Assembly (NCBI GenBank): GCA_009377575.1
Contig: WHTU01000008.1
Coordinates: 29,134 to 93,133, forward strand
Length of the DNA: 64,000 bases
Source: Nitrososphaeraceae archaeon
GTDB taxonomy: Archaea > Thermoproteota > Nitrososphaeria > Nitrososphaerales > Nitrososphaeraceae
Direction: 5' to 3'
The notes beneath the pieces were generated by a model. It did no database searches. It was not told where the DNA came from and saw only the letters and a list, made by a program, of their open reading frames with translations. Both the position numbers and the translations under genes were made by a program. Below, piece by piece: positions 26,779 to 37,017 of this stretch. How positions within the stretch are numbered: position 1 is the first letter of the stretch; each line of letters begins with the position of its first letter.

Positions 26779-27588
26779 CTAGTACCCTCCTCCCTCATCC
26801 ATTCTGTTTGGTTCTCTTCTCCAATGCAATTGTCCTTTCGCCATGAATTTGGTAAGTATTACGCCGGCCAAAAACCCTCCAATATGAGCAGTGAAGGCTA
26901 TTGGTATCGAAGTTACGGATCCTACGAACGCGAAAATTATCTGAAAAATTAACCAGTAGTACGCTCTTCGGTTTCCGATAGCAGCTGCAATACCTAATAC
27001 TCCAGAAATAGCTCCTGATGCCCCTATCAACAAAGTCTGACCGCTGCCCAAAAAATATGAGGCTAATACTCCATGGAATAAAGCTGCACATATGCCAGAT
27101 AGAAAATAGATTATAACGTATCTAGCCGTTCCAATGGACCTTTCTGAGTAGCCTCCGATATATGCTAGGGCAGCAAGGTTGAAGACAATATGAGTAATAC
27201 TCGCATGGATAAACATTGAGGATATTAACCGTATTAGAGGAGAAGTCGCACTATTTTCGAGACTTCTTGGATCTGTTTGAAATGTGTAGGATTGGCGAGA
27301 AGTATTCACGCTGTCCGTATTAAATATAGAGTCTGGAACAAACCCGAAGTTTGTAATTATCCAAGTATTGCTATCAGTGAGGAAACCAAACGCAAAAACC
27401 AGGAGATTTAAGGCAATTAATGAAACAGTAGCTACCGGGAGATTTCGAATGTTCACCATTGAAGGGATGCGGATACAGGGCTTGAAAATCGTTTCACCAC
27501 ATATATAGTTATTATGAGTTCCTTGACGATTAAGCGGGATTTTAACAACGCTTATACTAGCTGTCATTTTATTAGGCGGCAGTGCCAT
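26779..27588 (-). CDS. Rhomboid family intramembrane serine protease
   Basis: This is a 269-residue polytopic protein. The catalytic dyad is Ser191 in GASGAISG and His235 in AHIGGFLAG. The upstream SSMFIHASITHIVFNLAAL block supplies the conserved HxxxxHxxxN on TM2. Transmembrane segments are at about 52-70, 120-145, 155-180, 185-203, 210-230 and 236-250. Rhomboids cut single-pass membrane proteins within the bilayer. The first 43 residues look unrelated; ATG at residue 44 (27459, MVNIRNLPVATVSLIALNLLVF) is probably the true start. No operon partner is evident. The many anchored surface proteins nearby are possible substrates, which is speculation. Confidence 0.9.
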   Translation of the reverse strand: MALPPNKMTASISVVKIPLNRQGTHNNYICGETIFKPCIRIPSMVNIRNLPVATVSLIALNLLVFAFGFLTDSNTWIITNFGFVPDSIFNTDSVNTSRQSYTFQTDPRSLENSATSPLIRLISSMFIHASITHIVFNLAALAYIGGYSERSIGTARYVIIYFLSGICAALFHGVLASYFLGSGQTLLIGASGAISGVLGIAAAIGNRRAYYWLIFQIIFAFVGSVTSIPIAFTAHIGGFLAGVILTKFMAKGQLHWRREPNRMDEGGGY

Positions 27589-27920
27589 TATGGGCCTATG
27601 CTTGATTAGGTAACGACCATACCGCAGATGCTAGTGATCTGATCAGTCCGTATGACTGCAGATATAGACCGCTTTGCATTATCTATTTATGCACTAAGGG
27701 ACAGCCTTTTGTAGAATTAAACACAGGAATGCAAACAGCAGAAATTCTAATTATCATAGAATGTTCGGGAATTAGAACTTCGAAACATGCATCGGCTGAG
27801 TGGAAAAGCTGCTCTAGATGGAGGATGGCATCAAAATGTTGGTCAATCCCTTTAGCTGGGCTTTGGGGACGTGTTCTTTTTAACATATTAATTTACCAAT
27901 TCCATTCAGAGAATTATACT

Positions 27921-28730
27921 GTGATAAGAGTAGGAAGGCTAAAAACAAAGTACGCCGTCATTGACAATTTGAGAATACGCTACCAGGACAGCGCCACTGC
28001 GGGCGCAAAGACTCTAATATTTCTTCACGGCTTAGGAGGCTCGATCGAAAGTTGGGATAGCAATACGGGTCAACTGTCCAAAAAGTACAGAACGGTTGTC
28101 TTTGATCTTCCGGGATTTGGACTAAGTGACAAACCACTCAAAAACTATACCATAGGATTTTTTTCATCGTTCGTTATGCAAGCAGTTCGCAGACTAAACA
28201 TTGAGTTTCCTATTAATATTATAGGGGCATCACTTGGGGGCCAAATCGCCGCTAATATTGCGGTAGTAAACCCAAATGATGTGGACAAGCTGGTAATGAT
28301 AAGTCCTGCAGGTTTTACTCCCAAATCGTTTCTAAATTCTCATGGTCTTCAAAAATATACCGGTATTCTTGGCGCTACATCAAAAGCAGAAATAAAAAAA
28401 GCGTTGTCTGAGACCACTACGGCGCTTGTCAGCAGCAAACTTGCTTCTCTAGTCCGCGAAAGAATATCGATGCCGGGAGCTAAGGATGCATTTAATTCAT
28501 CCCTCAGGCATAGTGCTACTGCTAGAAGAATCAATATCAATAAGATAAAATCATCCACCCTTGTTATTTGGGGAAAAGAAGATCTTGTGATCCCTGTTAG
28601 GTTCGTATTTCCCTTTATTGAGATGAAAAATTGTAGGGTAAACATATTAGAGAATTGTGGTCATAGGCCTCATGCCGAACAGCCAGGTTTGGTCAATGAG
28701 ATCATCCAAAGATTTATTCGAGGTAATTGA
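27921..28730 (+). CDS. Alpha/beta-hydrolase fold protein
   Basis: From GTG 27921 the protein is 269 residues with the whole fold: oxyanion block IFLHGLGGS, VVFDLPGFGLSDKP, nucleophile elbow GASLGG (Ser104), acid D221 in WGKEDLVIP, and His248 in ENCGHRPHAEQP. The cap is small and helical (SKAEIKKALSETTTALVSSKL). An ATG at 27729 is in frame but adds 64 residues with no family character, so I prefer the GTG. Likely an esterase, lipase or C-C hydrolase; the substrate cannot be read from sequence. Soluble and monocistronic. Confidence 0.85.
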   Translation: MIRVGRLKTKYAVIDNLRIRYQDSATAGAKTLIFLHGLGGSIESWDSNTGQLSKKYRTVVFDLPGFGLSDKPLKNYTIGFFSSFVMQAVRRLNIEFPINIIGASLGGQIAANIAVVNPNDVDKLVMISPAGFTPKSFLNSHGLQKYTGILGATSKAEIKKALSETTTALVSSKLASLVRERISMPGAKDAFNSSLRHSATARRININKIKSSTLVIWGKEDLVIPVRFVFPFIEMKNCRVNILENCGHRPHAEQPGLVNEIIQRFIRGN

Positions 28731-29349
28731 GGCCATTTATTTTTGGATACAATCGACTGTGTGAGTTTCCATGTAGTTATCCGTGATCGCCTGGACGCCA
28801 TGCATTTGAATTGACCATCAAAGTCGTTAGGCGATGAACTGTTGAGGACTAACTTGCACACTTTCTATTTAGGCGATAGGTTTCCCAAAATTGCAATACG
28901 TAACAAGTGGCATCTTTCGAACTTGGGACATGAGAAATGATGCTGAGCATAACCTTCTTGTTAAAGTACCATGAAGTCGAATTCGTTGATCCGATTTAAG
29001 GTGGATATATCAGGTTTTTTCACGGTACGAAGTACATTCCAAAAAGGTCTATCATGGGTGGTTTCAAAACGACTGCTAGACCTATAACAGCAATTTGATT
29101 TCGGTTGACGATAGAGTAGAAGGAGGAAGAATCTAGATCGATCAAGTATCCGTTTTTTTGCTGACTTTAAGCCACCTTCAATGGATTCCTTTGTAAAATT
29201 ATGAAGACGGTCTTGAAGTGAGGAATCAAAGATAAAAAACTGACTAATTAGTGCGGACAATTCAACGGAGAGTTTAAGCCAATTTAAAATCAACTATAAA
29301 AGATTCACAATGATCCAACAGGCAATTTAGAGCCCAATGCCTGAAGAGG
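28731..29349. other. Spacer of about 620 bases
   Basis: A 110-codon minus frame at 28961-29293 (TTG start, MILNWLKLSVELSALI) is partly protein-like and could be a small gene, but it has no recognised feature. Nothing else is visible. Confidence 0.35.
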
Positions 29350-30054
29350 ATGACCCCTTATTATCAAATCTTTTATCTTTTCTTTCCTTACTTACGGATA
29401 AATTGGGGGTCAGGAGGTTTATATCATAGCATTTTGTTTGTTTTTTCGGTATTGTCAAATCATTTCAAATCAAGCCCTTATGGGGAAATCACTGTGCTGA
29501 TTGTGTTGGTTAGTTGTACAGTATATACTCTTCCTAATTCTTACACGTTTGCGCAAGGAATAGATCAGCAGGAACACGATCGAGTCGCAAGATCCTATGA
29601 TCATTATCCACCAACTTCTAATGATACTAATGCGTACGACGAAGTGGCACTCCCAATTTCCAAAGGTTACGTGGATGGGAAAGTAGCATACTTCATTGCG
29701 ACAGACGCTTCAAATAATGAAACTGCAAATTCAATCTTTGAAAACACGGGTTGGCGAGTAAATTTTGCTTCTATACTGTCACAAATACCTCAAATGGAAC
29801 TTAGCCAAGGCTTCGAATTTCTGAATGGAATACAAGGCCAAGGGGCCTTTGGTTTTCAGCTTCCTGTCTCAAGCAGCACACCTGATGAAGAGAATTATAG
29901 CCCTCTAGTTCATCTCAATCTCGTTAGATGGAATGACAATGTGACTATTAGTGTTCTGAAGTCTACGCCTGAAATCATTTCGGCAAATCAAAAAGGGGAT
30001 CTCCAGATTATTCCCACGAACATCACGATAAATAGTCCAGCCGTGAGCTGGTAG
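29350..30054 (+). CDS. Secreted DUF7482-like protein
   Basis: This 234-residue protein has a hydrophobic N terminus with a probable signal (ITVLIVLVSCTVYTLPNSYTFAQG) ending near residue 70. The conserved part starts at PISKGYVDGKVAYFIATDASNNETANSIFENTGWRVNFA and continues with FLNGIQGQGAFGFQLPV, YSPLVHLNLVRWND, and LKSTPEIISANQKGDLQI. This is the pattern of DUF7482, exported domains often linked to cupredoxin-like proteins in Nitrososphaeria. Function unknown. The ATG at 29350 precedes a long polar/hydrophobic leader, so an internal start is possible. Confidence 0.65.
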   Translation: MTPYYQIFYLFFPYLRINWGSGGLYHSILFVFSVLSNHFKSSPYGEITVLIVLVSCTVYTLPNSYTFAQGIDQQEHDRVARSYDHYPPTSNDTNAYDEVALPISKGYVDGKVAYFIATDASNNETANSIFENTGWRVNFASILSQIPQMELSQGFEFLNGIQGQGAFGFQLPVSSSTPDEENYSPLVHLNLVRWNDNVTISVLKSTPEIISANQKGDLQIIPTNITINSPAVSW

Positions 30055-30581
30055 CGTTTTGAGCCTTGACCAATGAAACGACTTATCTACGTCCCCCCAG
30101 ATTTGGATGTGGCGATATTTTGTGCGAACTCATAATTCGACGCTGATCAGCAATGTATCTTAAGAACCCAGTCTGAATCTGGTTCCTCTTATAGCGTATT
30201 GGTATTATCATAATTCTGTGGAAAGTTACCTATCTTTAAAAAAATATACTGTGGTTAAGAAAATGGAGGATATTGACAAATAGTGATAATTCGCCCGAAG
30301 AGAGATAGCAGCAAATCAAAACTCTCCGATATGATCAGATTCTTTGATAGTTGTGTCTGACAGTAATGTTTCTGTCTGAGGATCACAAAGTTAGTGTATG
30401 AATCTCGATCATTTAGAATTAAAACCTGTTTTCCAGTCAACCGTGTTTTCGAAATCAAATTTTAATCTTTATTGCAAGCGGGTCAAATAACTATTGTCAT
30501 CGTGAGGCTATCATATCTGGCGCTAAGCAATTCACATACAAAAAAATATGAAGAAGCTACTACTGTATCATTGATGATAAA
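30055..30581. other. Spacer of about 530 bases
   Basis: One 67-codon minus frame with no features occurs at 30255-30458. The AAAAAATATGAAG stretch near 30540 may be the promoter of the dehydrogenase. Confidence 0.4.
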
Positions 30582-31568
30582 TTGAATATTGTAGGACTTT
30601 TGCAAGGTCTGACGTTTAAACAATCATTGTCGAAGAAATTAGAGGAGTATAATCTCGAGATCAATTACGTTGATCCTGATAAGTCATTAGCATCACAGCT
30701 CGCTCCTGCACATATTATTGTAAATGGTTTCCATATGATAGATAGATCAATAATCGAAAATTGTCCCAACCTTAAGCTTGTGCAGCAATCCGGGATTGGA
30801 GTAGATAATATCGACATAAAATATTGCTCCACCAAGGGGATCTATGTAGCAAATGTTCCACTCGCAAATGCAATTTCTGTTGCAGAACATACTCTTTTTC
30901 TTATGTTCTTTTTGTCAAAGAATGTTTCTATCAATCCTGGACACTCAACTTCACCTGTAAGCCTATTGCATACAAGATCGAAGACAACCGCCGGTATGGA
31001 ATTACATGGAAAGACATTGGCAATCATTGGTTTAGGGGTAACTGGCCTAGAGGTCGCAAAAATTGCACGAGGCTTAGGCCTGAGAGTGGAGGCCGTGACC
31101 AAACACCCTTTTACGAAAAGGGATGGTTATGACAAAAAATACTACGTTGACGATTTGGCTGGCATAGACCGGCTTCCTGAAGTCTTAGCAAGAGCAGATA
31201 TTGTTTCAATTCATACGCCACTAACTGACGAGACCACGGACATGTTTGGAGAAAAGGAATTTAGCATGATGAAAAAATCGGCTTACCTGATTAATGTAGC
31301 ACGGGCCAAGATTGTAAACAAAGATGCCCTCTTCACAGCTTTGAGTGCTCAAAGAATTGCAGGCGCAGCATTTGATGTATTCTGGAGGGAACCACCTGTT
31401 CTAGAAGACAAGATCCTTGCACTCGAAAACTTTATACTTACACCGCATATCGCAGGTTGGACTTCTGAAGCAATCGAGACCATTACCAGAATAATTTCAA
31501 TAAATATCGAGAGGATGTCACGCGGAGATCCTCCTCTGACTGTCGTCAACAAGGAATTATTGGTTTGA
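30582..31568 (+). CDS. D-isomer-specific 2-hydroxyacid dehydrogenase
   Basis: This 328-residue protein starts at TTG 30582 (MNIVGLLQGLTF). The substrate domain contains QQSGIGVDNIDIKYCSTKGIYVANVP. The NAD-binding Rossmann fold follows with GLGVTG (150-155), and the catalytic residues are R241 (INVARAKIVNKDAL), E270 (FWREPP) and H289 (LTPHIAGWT). The family reduces 2-keto acids or oxidises D-2-hydroxy acids (phosphoglycerate, glyoxylate, lactate and similar). There is no C-terminal ACT/ASB domain, so it is not a classical regulated SerA. The exact substrate is uncertain. The gene stands alone. Confidence 0.9.
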   Translation: MNIVGLLQGLTFKQSLSKKLEEYNLEINYVDPDKSLASQLAPAHIIVNGFHMIDRSIIENCPNLKLVQQSGIGVDNIDIKYCSTKGIYVANVPLANAISVAEHTLFLMFFLSKNVSINPGHSTSPVSLLHTRSKTTAGMELHGKTLAIIGLGVTGLEVAKIARGLGLRVEAVTKHPFTKRDGYDKKYYVDDLAGIDRLPEVLARADIVSIHTPLTDETTDMFGEKEFSMMKKSAYLINVARAKIVNKDALFTALSAQRIAGAAFDVFWREPPVLEDKILALENFILTPHIAGWTSEAIETITRIISINIERMSRGDPPLTVVNKELLV

Positions 31569-32059
31569 GCAAGTACATGAGCAAATATACGCGCATGTGT
31601 TTATTGCAGCCGGTATATGTCTTAGGTGAAGTGATTCATATAGCTGCATAATTTTAGTAAGTTTTGTTCAAGCTGTCTCACCGACATTAGTTATTCCGCC
31701 AACTATTGTCCCTTGCATCATTTCATTACGCCAAAATTCCAAATTTATTGATGAGAAGAGGAGGGTATCATTAGCATCACCATTGTCCTTATCGGAAATC
31801 TAAAGTCTACAAGTAGGAACAGAAATGAAAACAAAAGCGACAGAACAACATCAGTCATTTCAGTAGGATTAAGCGAGTGGATTGAATAATCCTTGCCAGG
31901 TCTTTATCGACCCCTTACCCACAGATTAGACGAATTAAGTTCTTAAGATAGAAGTAAACGCATCTCTAATGCTATAATTAGAAAAGAATGTCTGGTTCGG
32001 TCACTTTTTAGCACCGACTGAAAAAAATACTTTTATTTTCTAGCTTGCTTTATTGCTAC
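31569..32059. other. Spacer of about 490 bases
   Basis: I see no gene or clear repeat. It separates the dehydrogenase from the convergent substrate-binding protein gene. Confidence 0.45.
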
Positions 32060-33307
32060 TTAAAAGTTGTCAACCGGGAGATTCCTCTCTTTGAGTACCT
32101 GCTTCAATAATCCTAGGTCATAAATATTCGTCAAATCCGGTTCATTCCCTCTTCCTATCAACCCTAGATCATACGCATCATCTGCCATTCTAAAAAGCGA
32201 CTGTTCAATAGGATCATATGTAAATTCGAGTCTTTGCAGCGCATCACTCAATTCGTCTTCAGGGACTGTATTCCCCGTGATCCGCTTGAGGCCATCATTA
32301 AATGAATGTATGAACGCCTCGACGCCGCCATTCTCAAGGTCATCATTTGATTGGTTTTCCTTATTCCCTGAAGCTCCATTGACGTTGCCGTTCCGTAAAT
32401 TCTGTAGAGTATCATTTATCCAAATTGTCTCATCAATATGCGCATTAATCAGCTTCCTTATTGTCTCAGGATTGTTTTTTAAATAATCCGATCTAACGAT
32501 GATGTTCGTAGTTACGAATTTACCATCTGGCGGCCATAAATCCCGCTCGTCTACAAATATCTTCCCGTTAGCTTCTTTGACAAGACGCGCTCCCCAGGGT
32601 TCAGGAACCCAAGCACCGTCAATCTCTTTCTTAAGCATGAGTGTAAGAATATCTGAAGGTTTCACTGGAACCACAGTTACATTACCTCTATTCTCGACGG
32701 TTTCATACCCGTTCTGTATCAAATATTTTCTCAGGGCCACATCCTGAGTATTGCCCAATTGTGGAGAAGCAAATTTCTTTCCACCAAAGTCGCTAGTGGA
32801 TTGTATGCCGGTATCGTTTCTCACTACAAATACGGCTCCCCCACTCGCAGATCCAGAAATTATTCGTATCCCCTCACCATTAGATGCCAAGTAACCATTT
32901 ATCGCAGGATTGGGTCCAACATATGCCACATCAATTTGCCCTGCATATAGTGCCTCAATAGCTGAAGGGCCAGCGCTGAACACGTATTCCTTTATACTGA
33001 TATCCTCATCTCCTTCTTCGCCACTGCTTGTGCTGTTTTCTGACAGTATTTTTTGGAAGTGTCCATTCGCTAATCCAATGATTACTTGGGCATGATTTAG
33101 ATTAGGAAAATAACCCAATCGCAAAACATTCGATCGGGAATCAGTATCCTGTCCTGCTGCCTCCCTCCCGGCGTCATTATCACCACTTTGAGGACCATTA
33201 GTTAAGGAGTTGGTCACACTCAGCAGGAGATCCGAATTGAATTGTGAACTCAAAGCAACTACAAGAATAATTATGCCTGACAGTAAGAATTTAGTTCTTA
33301 CTTTCAT
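32060..33307 (-). CDS. ABC transporter substrate-binding protein (NitT/TauT/SsuA type)
   Basis: This 415-residue exported protein starts at ATG 33307. The signal/anchor is KFLLSGIIILVVALSSQF, then a polar linker (NGPQSGDNDAGREAAGQDT). The binding domain has LRLGYFPNLNHAQVIIGLANGHF, FSAGPSAIEALYAGQIDVAYVGPNPAINGYLASNG, GGAVFVVRND, GKKFASPQLGNTQDVALRKYL, and EIDGAWVPEPWGARL, matching the family that feeds nitrate, taurine or alkanesulfonate-type permeases. It is longer than usual because of an acidic/Asn insert (NVNGASGNKENQSNDD). The permease is divergent, starting about 620 bp away. No ATPase subunit is seen in the window. Confidence 0.85.
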   Translation of the reverse strand: MKVRTKFLLSGIIILVVALSSQFNSDLLLSVTNSLTNGPQSGDNDAGREAAGQDTDSRSNVLRLGYFPNLNHAQVIIGLANGHFQKILSENSTSSGEEGDEDISIKEYVFSAGPSAIEALYAGQIDVAYVGPNPAINGYLASNGEGIRIISGSASGGAVFVVRNDTGIQSTSDFGGKKFASPQLGNTQDVALRKYLIQNGYETVENRGNVTVVPVKPSDILTLMLKKEIDGAWVPEPWGARLVKEANGKIFVDERDLWPPDGKFVTTNIIVRSDYLKNNPETIRKLINAHIDETIWINDTLQNLRNGNVNGASGNKENQSNDDLENGGVEAFIHSFNDGLKRITGNTVPEDELSDALQRLEFTYDPIEQSLFRMADDAYDLGLIGRGNEPDLTNIYDLGLLKQVLKERNLPVDNF

Positions 33308-33668
33308 AGCTCCCCATCAATTCCTCCTCGAGATATTCTGCCTCTCCAATATTAGTGGTGCATTGGATTATCTCTATTAGAGCAATATTATCTGTTTGAT
33401 TGGTGCAAAACAGCCAAAATATATGCACAAAATCTAGACCTAAATTTGAGTCGAGGCAAGAACTTCATAGAGTTTTCTATGACTGAAATAATATGATTAT
33501 GCTCAATTATTAATTTGAAAGGAAAGTACTGTTAAGGTATGCTTCAAGAAGAGCATACTGCATTTATTCGAAGGCCCAACATAATTAATACGAAGTAGAG
33601 TAGCTTTATTGCGCAATGTATACGCAATGATTTCATCAAACAATTCTATTTTTCACATTTAAAGGCAA

Positions 33669-33678
33669 TTATATATAT
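33669..33678 (+). promoter_or_regulatory. TATA box
   Basis: TTATATATAT lies 32 bases before ATG 33710, a good fit to an archaeal promoter giving a short or absent leader for the small gene that precedes the permease. Confidence 0.6.
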
Positions 33679-33709
33679 CCTCCTTTAGACTTGTCTTTAA
33701 GAACAGGAA

Positions 33710-33901
33710 ATGTCATATCAGATCAAAACCGAATTTTTGCGTACTTCAAGTCCGGACACATTACTTGTTAGCAATCTTGGAGCACGTCTCTCTAAGGCAT
33801 TTGATTTTCCAGAAATGTTCCGTTTTCCTCCTCGTGGCATATTGAAATGGGCGAATCTTGAGTTAGAGAAAACGAAGGCTAAAAAAAGGTCAGATAAATA
33901 G
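33710..33901 (+). CDS. Small protein upstream of the ABC permease
   Basis: This 63-residue protein starts at ATG 33710 behind a strong TATA box (MSYQIKTEFLRTSSPDT). It has no Cys, no membrane helix, an aromatic centre (FDFPEMFRFPPRGILKW) and a basic C terminus (ELEKTKAKKRSDK). It ends about 30 bases before the start region of the permease and is probably co-transcribed with it. I do not recognise it. Confidence 0.5.
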   Translation: MSYQIKTEFLRTSSPDTLLVSNLGARLSKAFDFPEMFRFPPRGILKWANLELEKTKAKKRSDK

Positions 33902-33960
33902 AGTTTCAGATACTAAGCAGAATGCAGAAGCATGATACCAGTGGATAAGGCGAAACAATC

Positions 33961-34788
33961 CTGACTTTTACTACAGGTACATCATCATCGATTAAGCATA
34001 GAAAGGTTAAATTAGATATTGAGGACCTTGCCAATGTAACTCTATTCATTGCAGCCTTCATAGGGATATGGCAGCTGGTATTCATGTTAGGGATTTGGCC
34101 TGAAGTTTCATTGCCATCCCCAGCTATGGTTGCAGGATCCTTTGTCGATCTTGTGAAGAATTTGACACTGATCATAAGTATTGCAGTAACTATGTACCGT
34201 CTTGTTATTGGTTTTACGTTGTCGATCGTCATCGGGGTTTCAGTTGGATTGGCTATGGTGAAATTCCCTGGCTTCGGTAAAACCATGAGCTCTTTTGCCG
34301 TCGGTTTACAATCATTTCCTAGCGTAGCATGGGTACCATTCGCTATACTACTAATAGGACTTAATGATGCAGGAATACTTTTCGTCGTAATAATGAGTTC
34401 CGTCTTTTCGGTCATGATGTCCACTTATGGGGGAATAAGAAATATATCCCCAATCTATATCCGCGCCGCACAGAATATGGGTGCCAAAGGTTTCTCCTTA
34501 TTCAGGTACGTCATGATTCCTGCAGCTACTCCGTCGCTGATCGTTGGAATAAAACAAGCCTGGTCATTTGCATGGCATGCTCTTATAGGCGCAGAAATAT
34601 TAATTGCTGCCGCCGTTGGTTTAGGACATGTTCTTTTAGTAGGTAGAGAGTTCCAACTTATGGATCAAATAATCGCTTCAATGATCACAATATTCGCTAT
34701 CGGACTCGTGTTTGACCGTGTTCTATTTTCGAAGCTCGAAGACCGCGTAAGAGAAAGGTGGGGGTTGATTCAAGAGGGAGGTAATTAA
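33961..34788 (+). CDS. ABC transporter permease (SsuC/TauC type), 5' end disturbed
   Basis: The membrane subunit has the family blocks GIWPEVSLPSPAMVAGSFVDL, VTMYRLVIGFTLSIVIGVSVGLAMV, LQSFPSVAWVPFAILLIGL and the EAA-type cytoplasmic loop YIRAAQNMGAKGFSLFRYVMIPAATPSLIVGIKQAWSFAW. The first normal start, ATG 34084, would delete TM1 (VTLFIAAFIGIWQLVFM), which is encoded in frame upstream. That frame is open from 33949 but has no ATG/GTG/TTG; CTG 33961 is the only near start. ATG 33932 in another frame begins MIPVDKAKQS and would join with a single added base at about 33962. It should import a small oxyanion or organosulfonate-like solute with the divergent binding protein. Confidence 0.8.
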   Translation: MTFTTGTSSSIKHRKVKLDIEDLANVTLFIAAFIGIWQLVFMLGIWPEVSLPSPAMVAGSFVDLVKNLTLIISIAVTMYRLVIGFTLSIVIGVSVGLAMVKFPGFGKTMSSFAVGLQSFPSVAWVPFAILLIGLNDAGILFVVIMSSVFSVMMSTYGGIRNISPIYIRAAQNMGAKGFSLFRYVMIPAATPSLIVGIKQAWSFAWHALIGAEILIAAAVGLGHVLLVGREFQLMDQIIASMITIFAIGLVFDRVLFSKLEDRVRERWGLIQEGGN

Positions 34789-35489
34789 TATAAATGTACT
34801 CCCAACGAGCAGAACTGATAAAGTGTCAAAGCTTCAGTTCGAACCGTGTTTATCTTTCCAAGTTTTAAGACAGATTCTGCGGTATTCAAACAAACTGTAC
34901 ATCACTTTAGTTCTAGGATCTAGATTACCGATAATTTCTCCTCGCATAATTAGAGTCCATCTGAATTAGTTGTTTTCACGTGGCTCCATATTTTCCTTGA
35001 TTTGGAATTACGAGTTAGCCAATTATAGAAAAGCATACCCCCATTAGCAGTGTTTTCCTGATACGTAGCTATGATATCTAGTTAAAAATATCAGTCAGTC
35101 TTTCAAAAGGATTCCATGAAATGGGATCAAACATGCAGATTTCGAATACGAATTAAATATAAAAATAAAATAGAAATACTTAAGATTCAATGATAATAAA
35201 AAAGCTTGTTACTTCTGGTAAAACTTAGAAATCAGAAATAACACACCCTTTCATTCAAAGTTAATCCTAACAACGCGAAAAATAAGGTGCCGTTTATGAC
35301 TATCAGATTCGAAGGAAGGAGGAATTCTTTCTGAAGTTGCATTAAGTAATCTTTTAAGTATTTTCAATACTGAATATCCTATCTGCCAAGCATACTAATT
35401 CAATTATGCGAGCTGACGTACGCGTAGATATTTTTGTACCAAGGAAATGTTAAAAATATGGTCGTTGAAGCTATAGTCATAATCTTAGC
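34789..35489. other. Spacer of about 700 bases where the ATPase gene would be expected
   Basis: After the permease there is no ATPase gene: I looked for a Walker A or ABC signature in all frames and saw none. One plus frame to 34964 (NVLPTSRTDKVSKLQ...) is open but featureless. The rest is AT-rich and stop-dense. Confidence 0.4.
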
Positions 35490-36758
35490 ATGATACTATT
35501 GTACGACGTTCTTTCTGGAATAATGATTAGCATCTGTATTGTGTGGATATACTTTCTTTTGCATACAGTCATGTCTTTGAGAAGGTCTCCTTGCCTTCGT
35601 CAGTTCGCAACTGAAGGGGGGTCAAATATTCGGAGAGTCAATACTGCCAAGTATGATTTACCTATGGTCAGCATAATAATTCCTGCTCGCAATGAAGAAA
35701 ACTATGTTGATGAATGTCTCAATAGTCTGTTAAAACAAACATACCAAAATTTCGAAATCGTTGTCGTTGATGATGGTTCTTCTGATAGGACTGCTGAAAT
35801 ATTTCAATACTATGGTAAAAAAGATGCAAGGATAAAGATTGTGTCCATCGATGAGAAGAGAAATAAGCCAGACGGTTGGACGGGAAAGACATGGGCGTGT
35901 TATCAAGGCTATATCCATTCGACCGGTAACATCCTCCTCTTTACTGATGCTGATACTACTCATTCATATTGTACACTTTCACTTTCTCTTCAGTTTTATT
36001 TATCTAACGAGCTAAATGCCCTTACCCTTATACCACGATTGCGAGCAGAAGACTTTTGGACAAGGTTGACATTGCCCATACTTTGGACTCTGTCATATGC
36101 AAGGTACTCTCCCCTAAAAGCAAATAATCCAAATACACGGGTAGGAGGGTATTTCTTTGGGAGTTTTATAATGATTGGTCGTGACGCATATGAAATCATA
36201 GGTACTCATGAACGAGTCAGGGAGGAAATTGTGGAAGATGTAGAACTAGGGCGGATAGTAAAAGATCGCGGTCTTCGATCCCGGGTGGTCCATGGCGAAC
36301 ACCATATCACAGCTATCTGGGCTCGAAATTTAGGTACCTTGTGGGACGGATTAAGAAGATTAATGATTCCTATGTATCTGAAAGAAAAGGCAAAGGCTGT
36401 TATGATTACATTTGCCACATCTCTTATGTTACTAATGCCATTAATCGTATCATTATTTTTGATTTTGTGGTACTCTGTGGATCCATTAAGTACTACATTC
36501 AACAACGAGAAGGAATTCCCTTGGCACTTGGTTTTGATAACATCTAGCATAGTTTCTATCGTCATGCTCATTTTGACTAGCATAATACAATCGAAGGCGG
36601 TCATCTTTCAGAGTCTATTATATACACTCGGTTTTCCTGTCGCAGGCTCCATCCTCTCTGCAGCATTTATTTCAGCCATTTTTGATTCAAGGAAGAAGAA
36701 TGCAATACGGTGGCATGAGAGGAATTATACATACTCTCCACGCAAGCATGTTTCTTAG
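35490..36758 (+). CDS. Membrane glycosyltransferase, GT2 family
   Basis: This 422-residue protein starts at ATG 35490. TM1 (IMISICIVWIYFLLHTVMSL) precedes a GT-A domain: VSIIIPARNEENYVDECLNSL, VVVDDGSSDRT (DD at 94-95), KPDGWTGKTWACYQG, metal-binding DAD at 153-155 (LFTDADTTHSY) and the ED acceptor-site pair in REEIVEDVELGRIV. C-terminal helices follow (MITFATSLMLLMPLIVSLFLILWY, LVLITSSIVSIVMLILTS, VAGSILSAAFISAIF) and IRWHERNY. This arrangement matches HpnB/CrtQ-like glycosyltransferases that transfer sugars to lipid or isoprenoid acceptors. Acceptor and sugar are unknown. Glycosylation of the envelope is likely. Confidence 0.85.
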   Translation: MILLYDVLSGIMISICIVWIYFLLHTVMSLRRSPCLRQFATEGGSNIRRVNTAKYDLPMVSIIIPARNEENYVDECLNSLLKQTYQNFEIVVVDDGSSDRTAEIFQYYGKKDARIKIVSIDEKRNKPDGWTGKTWACYQGYIHSTGNILLFTDADTTHSYCTLSLSLQFYLSNELNALTLIPRLRAEDFWTRLTLPILWTLSYARYSPLKANNPNTRVGGYFFGSFIMIGRDAYEIIGTHERVREEIVEDVELGRIVKDRGLRSRVVHGEHHITAIWARNLGTLWDGLRRLMIPMYLKEKAKAVMITFATSLMLLMPLIVSLFLILWYSVDPLSTTFNNEKEFPWHLVLITSSIVSIVMLILTSIIQSKAVIFQSLLYTLGFPVAGSILSAAFISAIFDSRKKNAIRWHERNYTYSPRKHVS

Positions 36759-37017
36759 GGTACATTTGACAGAAATTCATCATGATCCCAATTATCTGCT
36801 TGGGTTAATACTCTGACATTCTTATGCAGTGAGTCTCGAAACAAGGCGTGGAGAACGATCTACCCTTAGAAAATAGTATGACAATTTAAGAGTGCTTTTG
36901 TATACAATTATTCTATTGGTATGATCACTTTTAAATAAATATAGGAATAAGGACTTGATTGTTTGTGCTTACTCTTTATTACAATCTAACGATAATAGCA
37001 CCGAGTAAGAAACAATA

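Noticed and set aside
28961..29293. 110-codon minus frame with TTG start
   Set aside because: Partly protein-like, but no family, no promoter and a poor C terminus; left as a remark in the spacer entry.
34845..34862. GTTCGAACC, reminiscent of a T-loop
   Set aside because: No flanking acceptor, D or anticodon stems; it is a chance palindromic TTCGAA.
34795..34964. Possible ATPase remnant after the permease
   Set aside because: The open frame has no Walker A, Q-loop or ABC signature in any frame, so calling it an ATPase would be invention.
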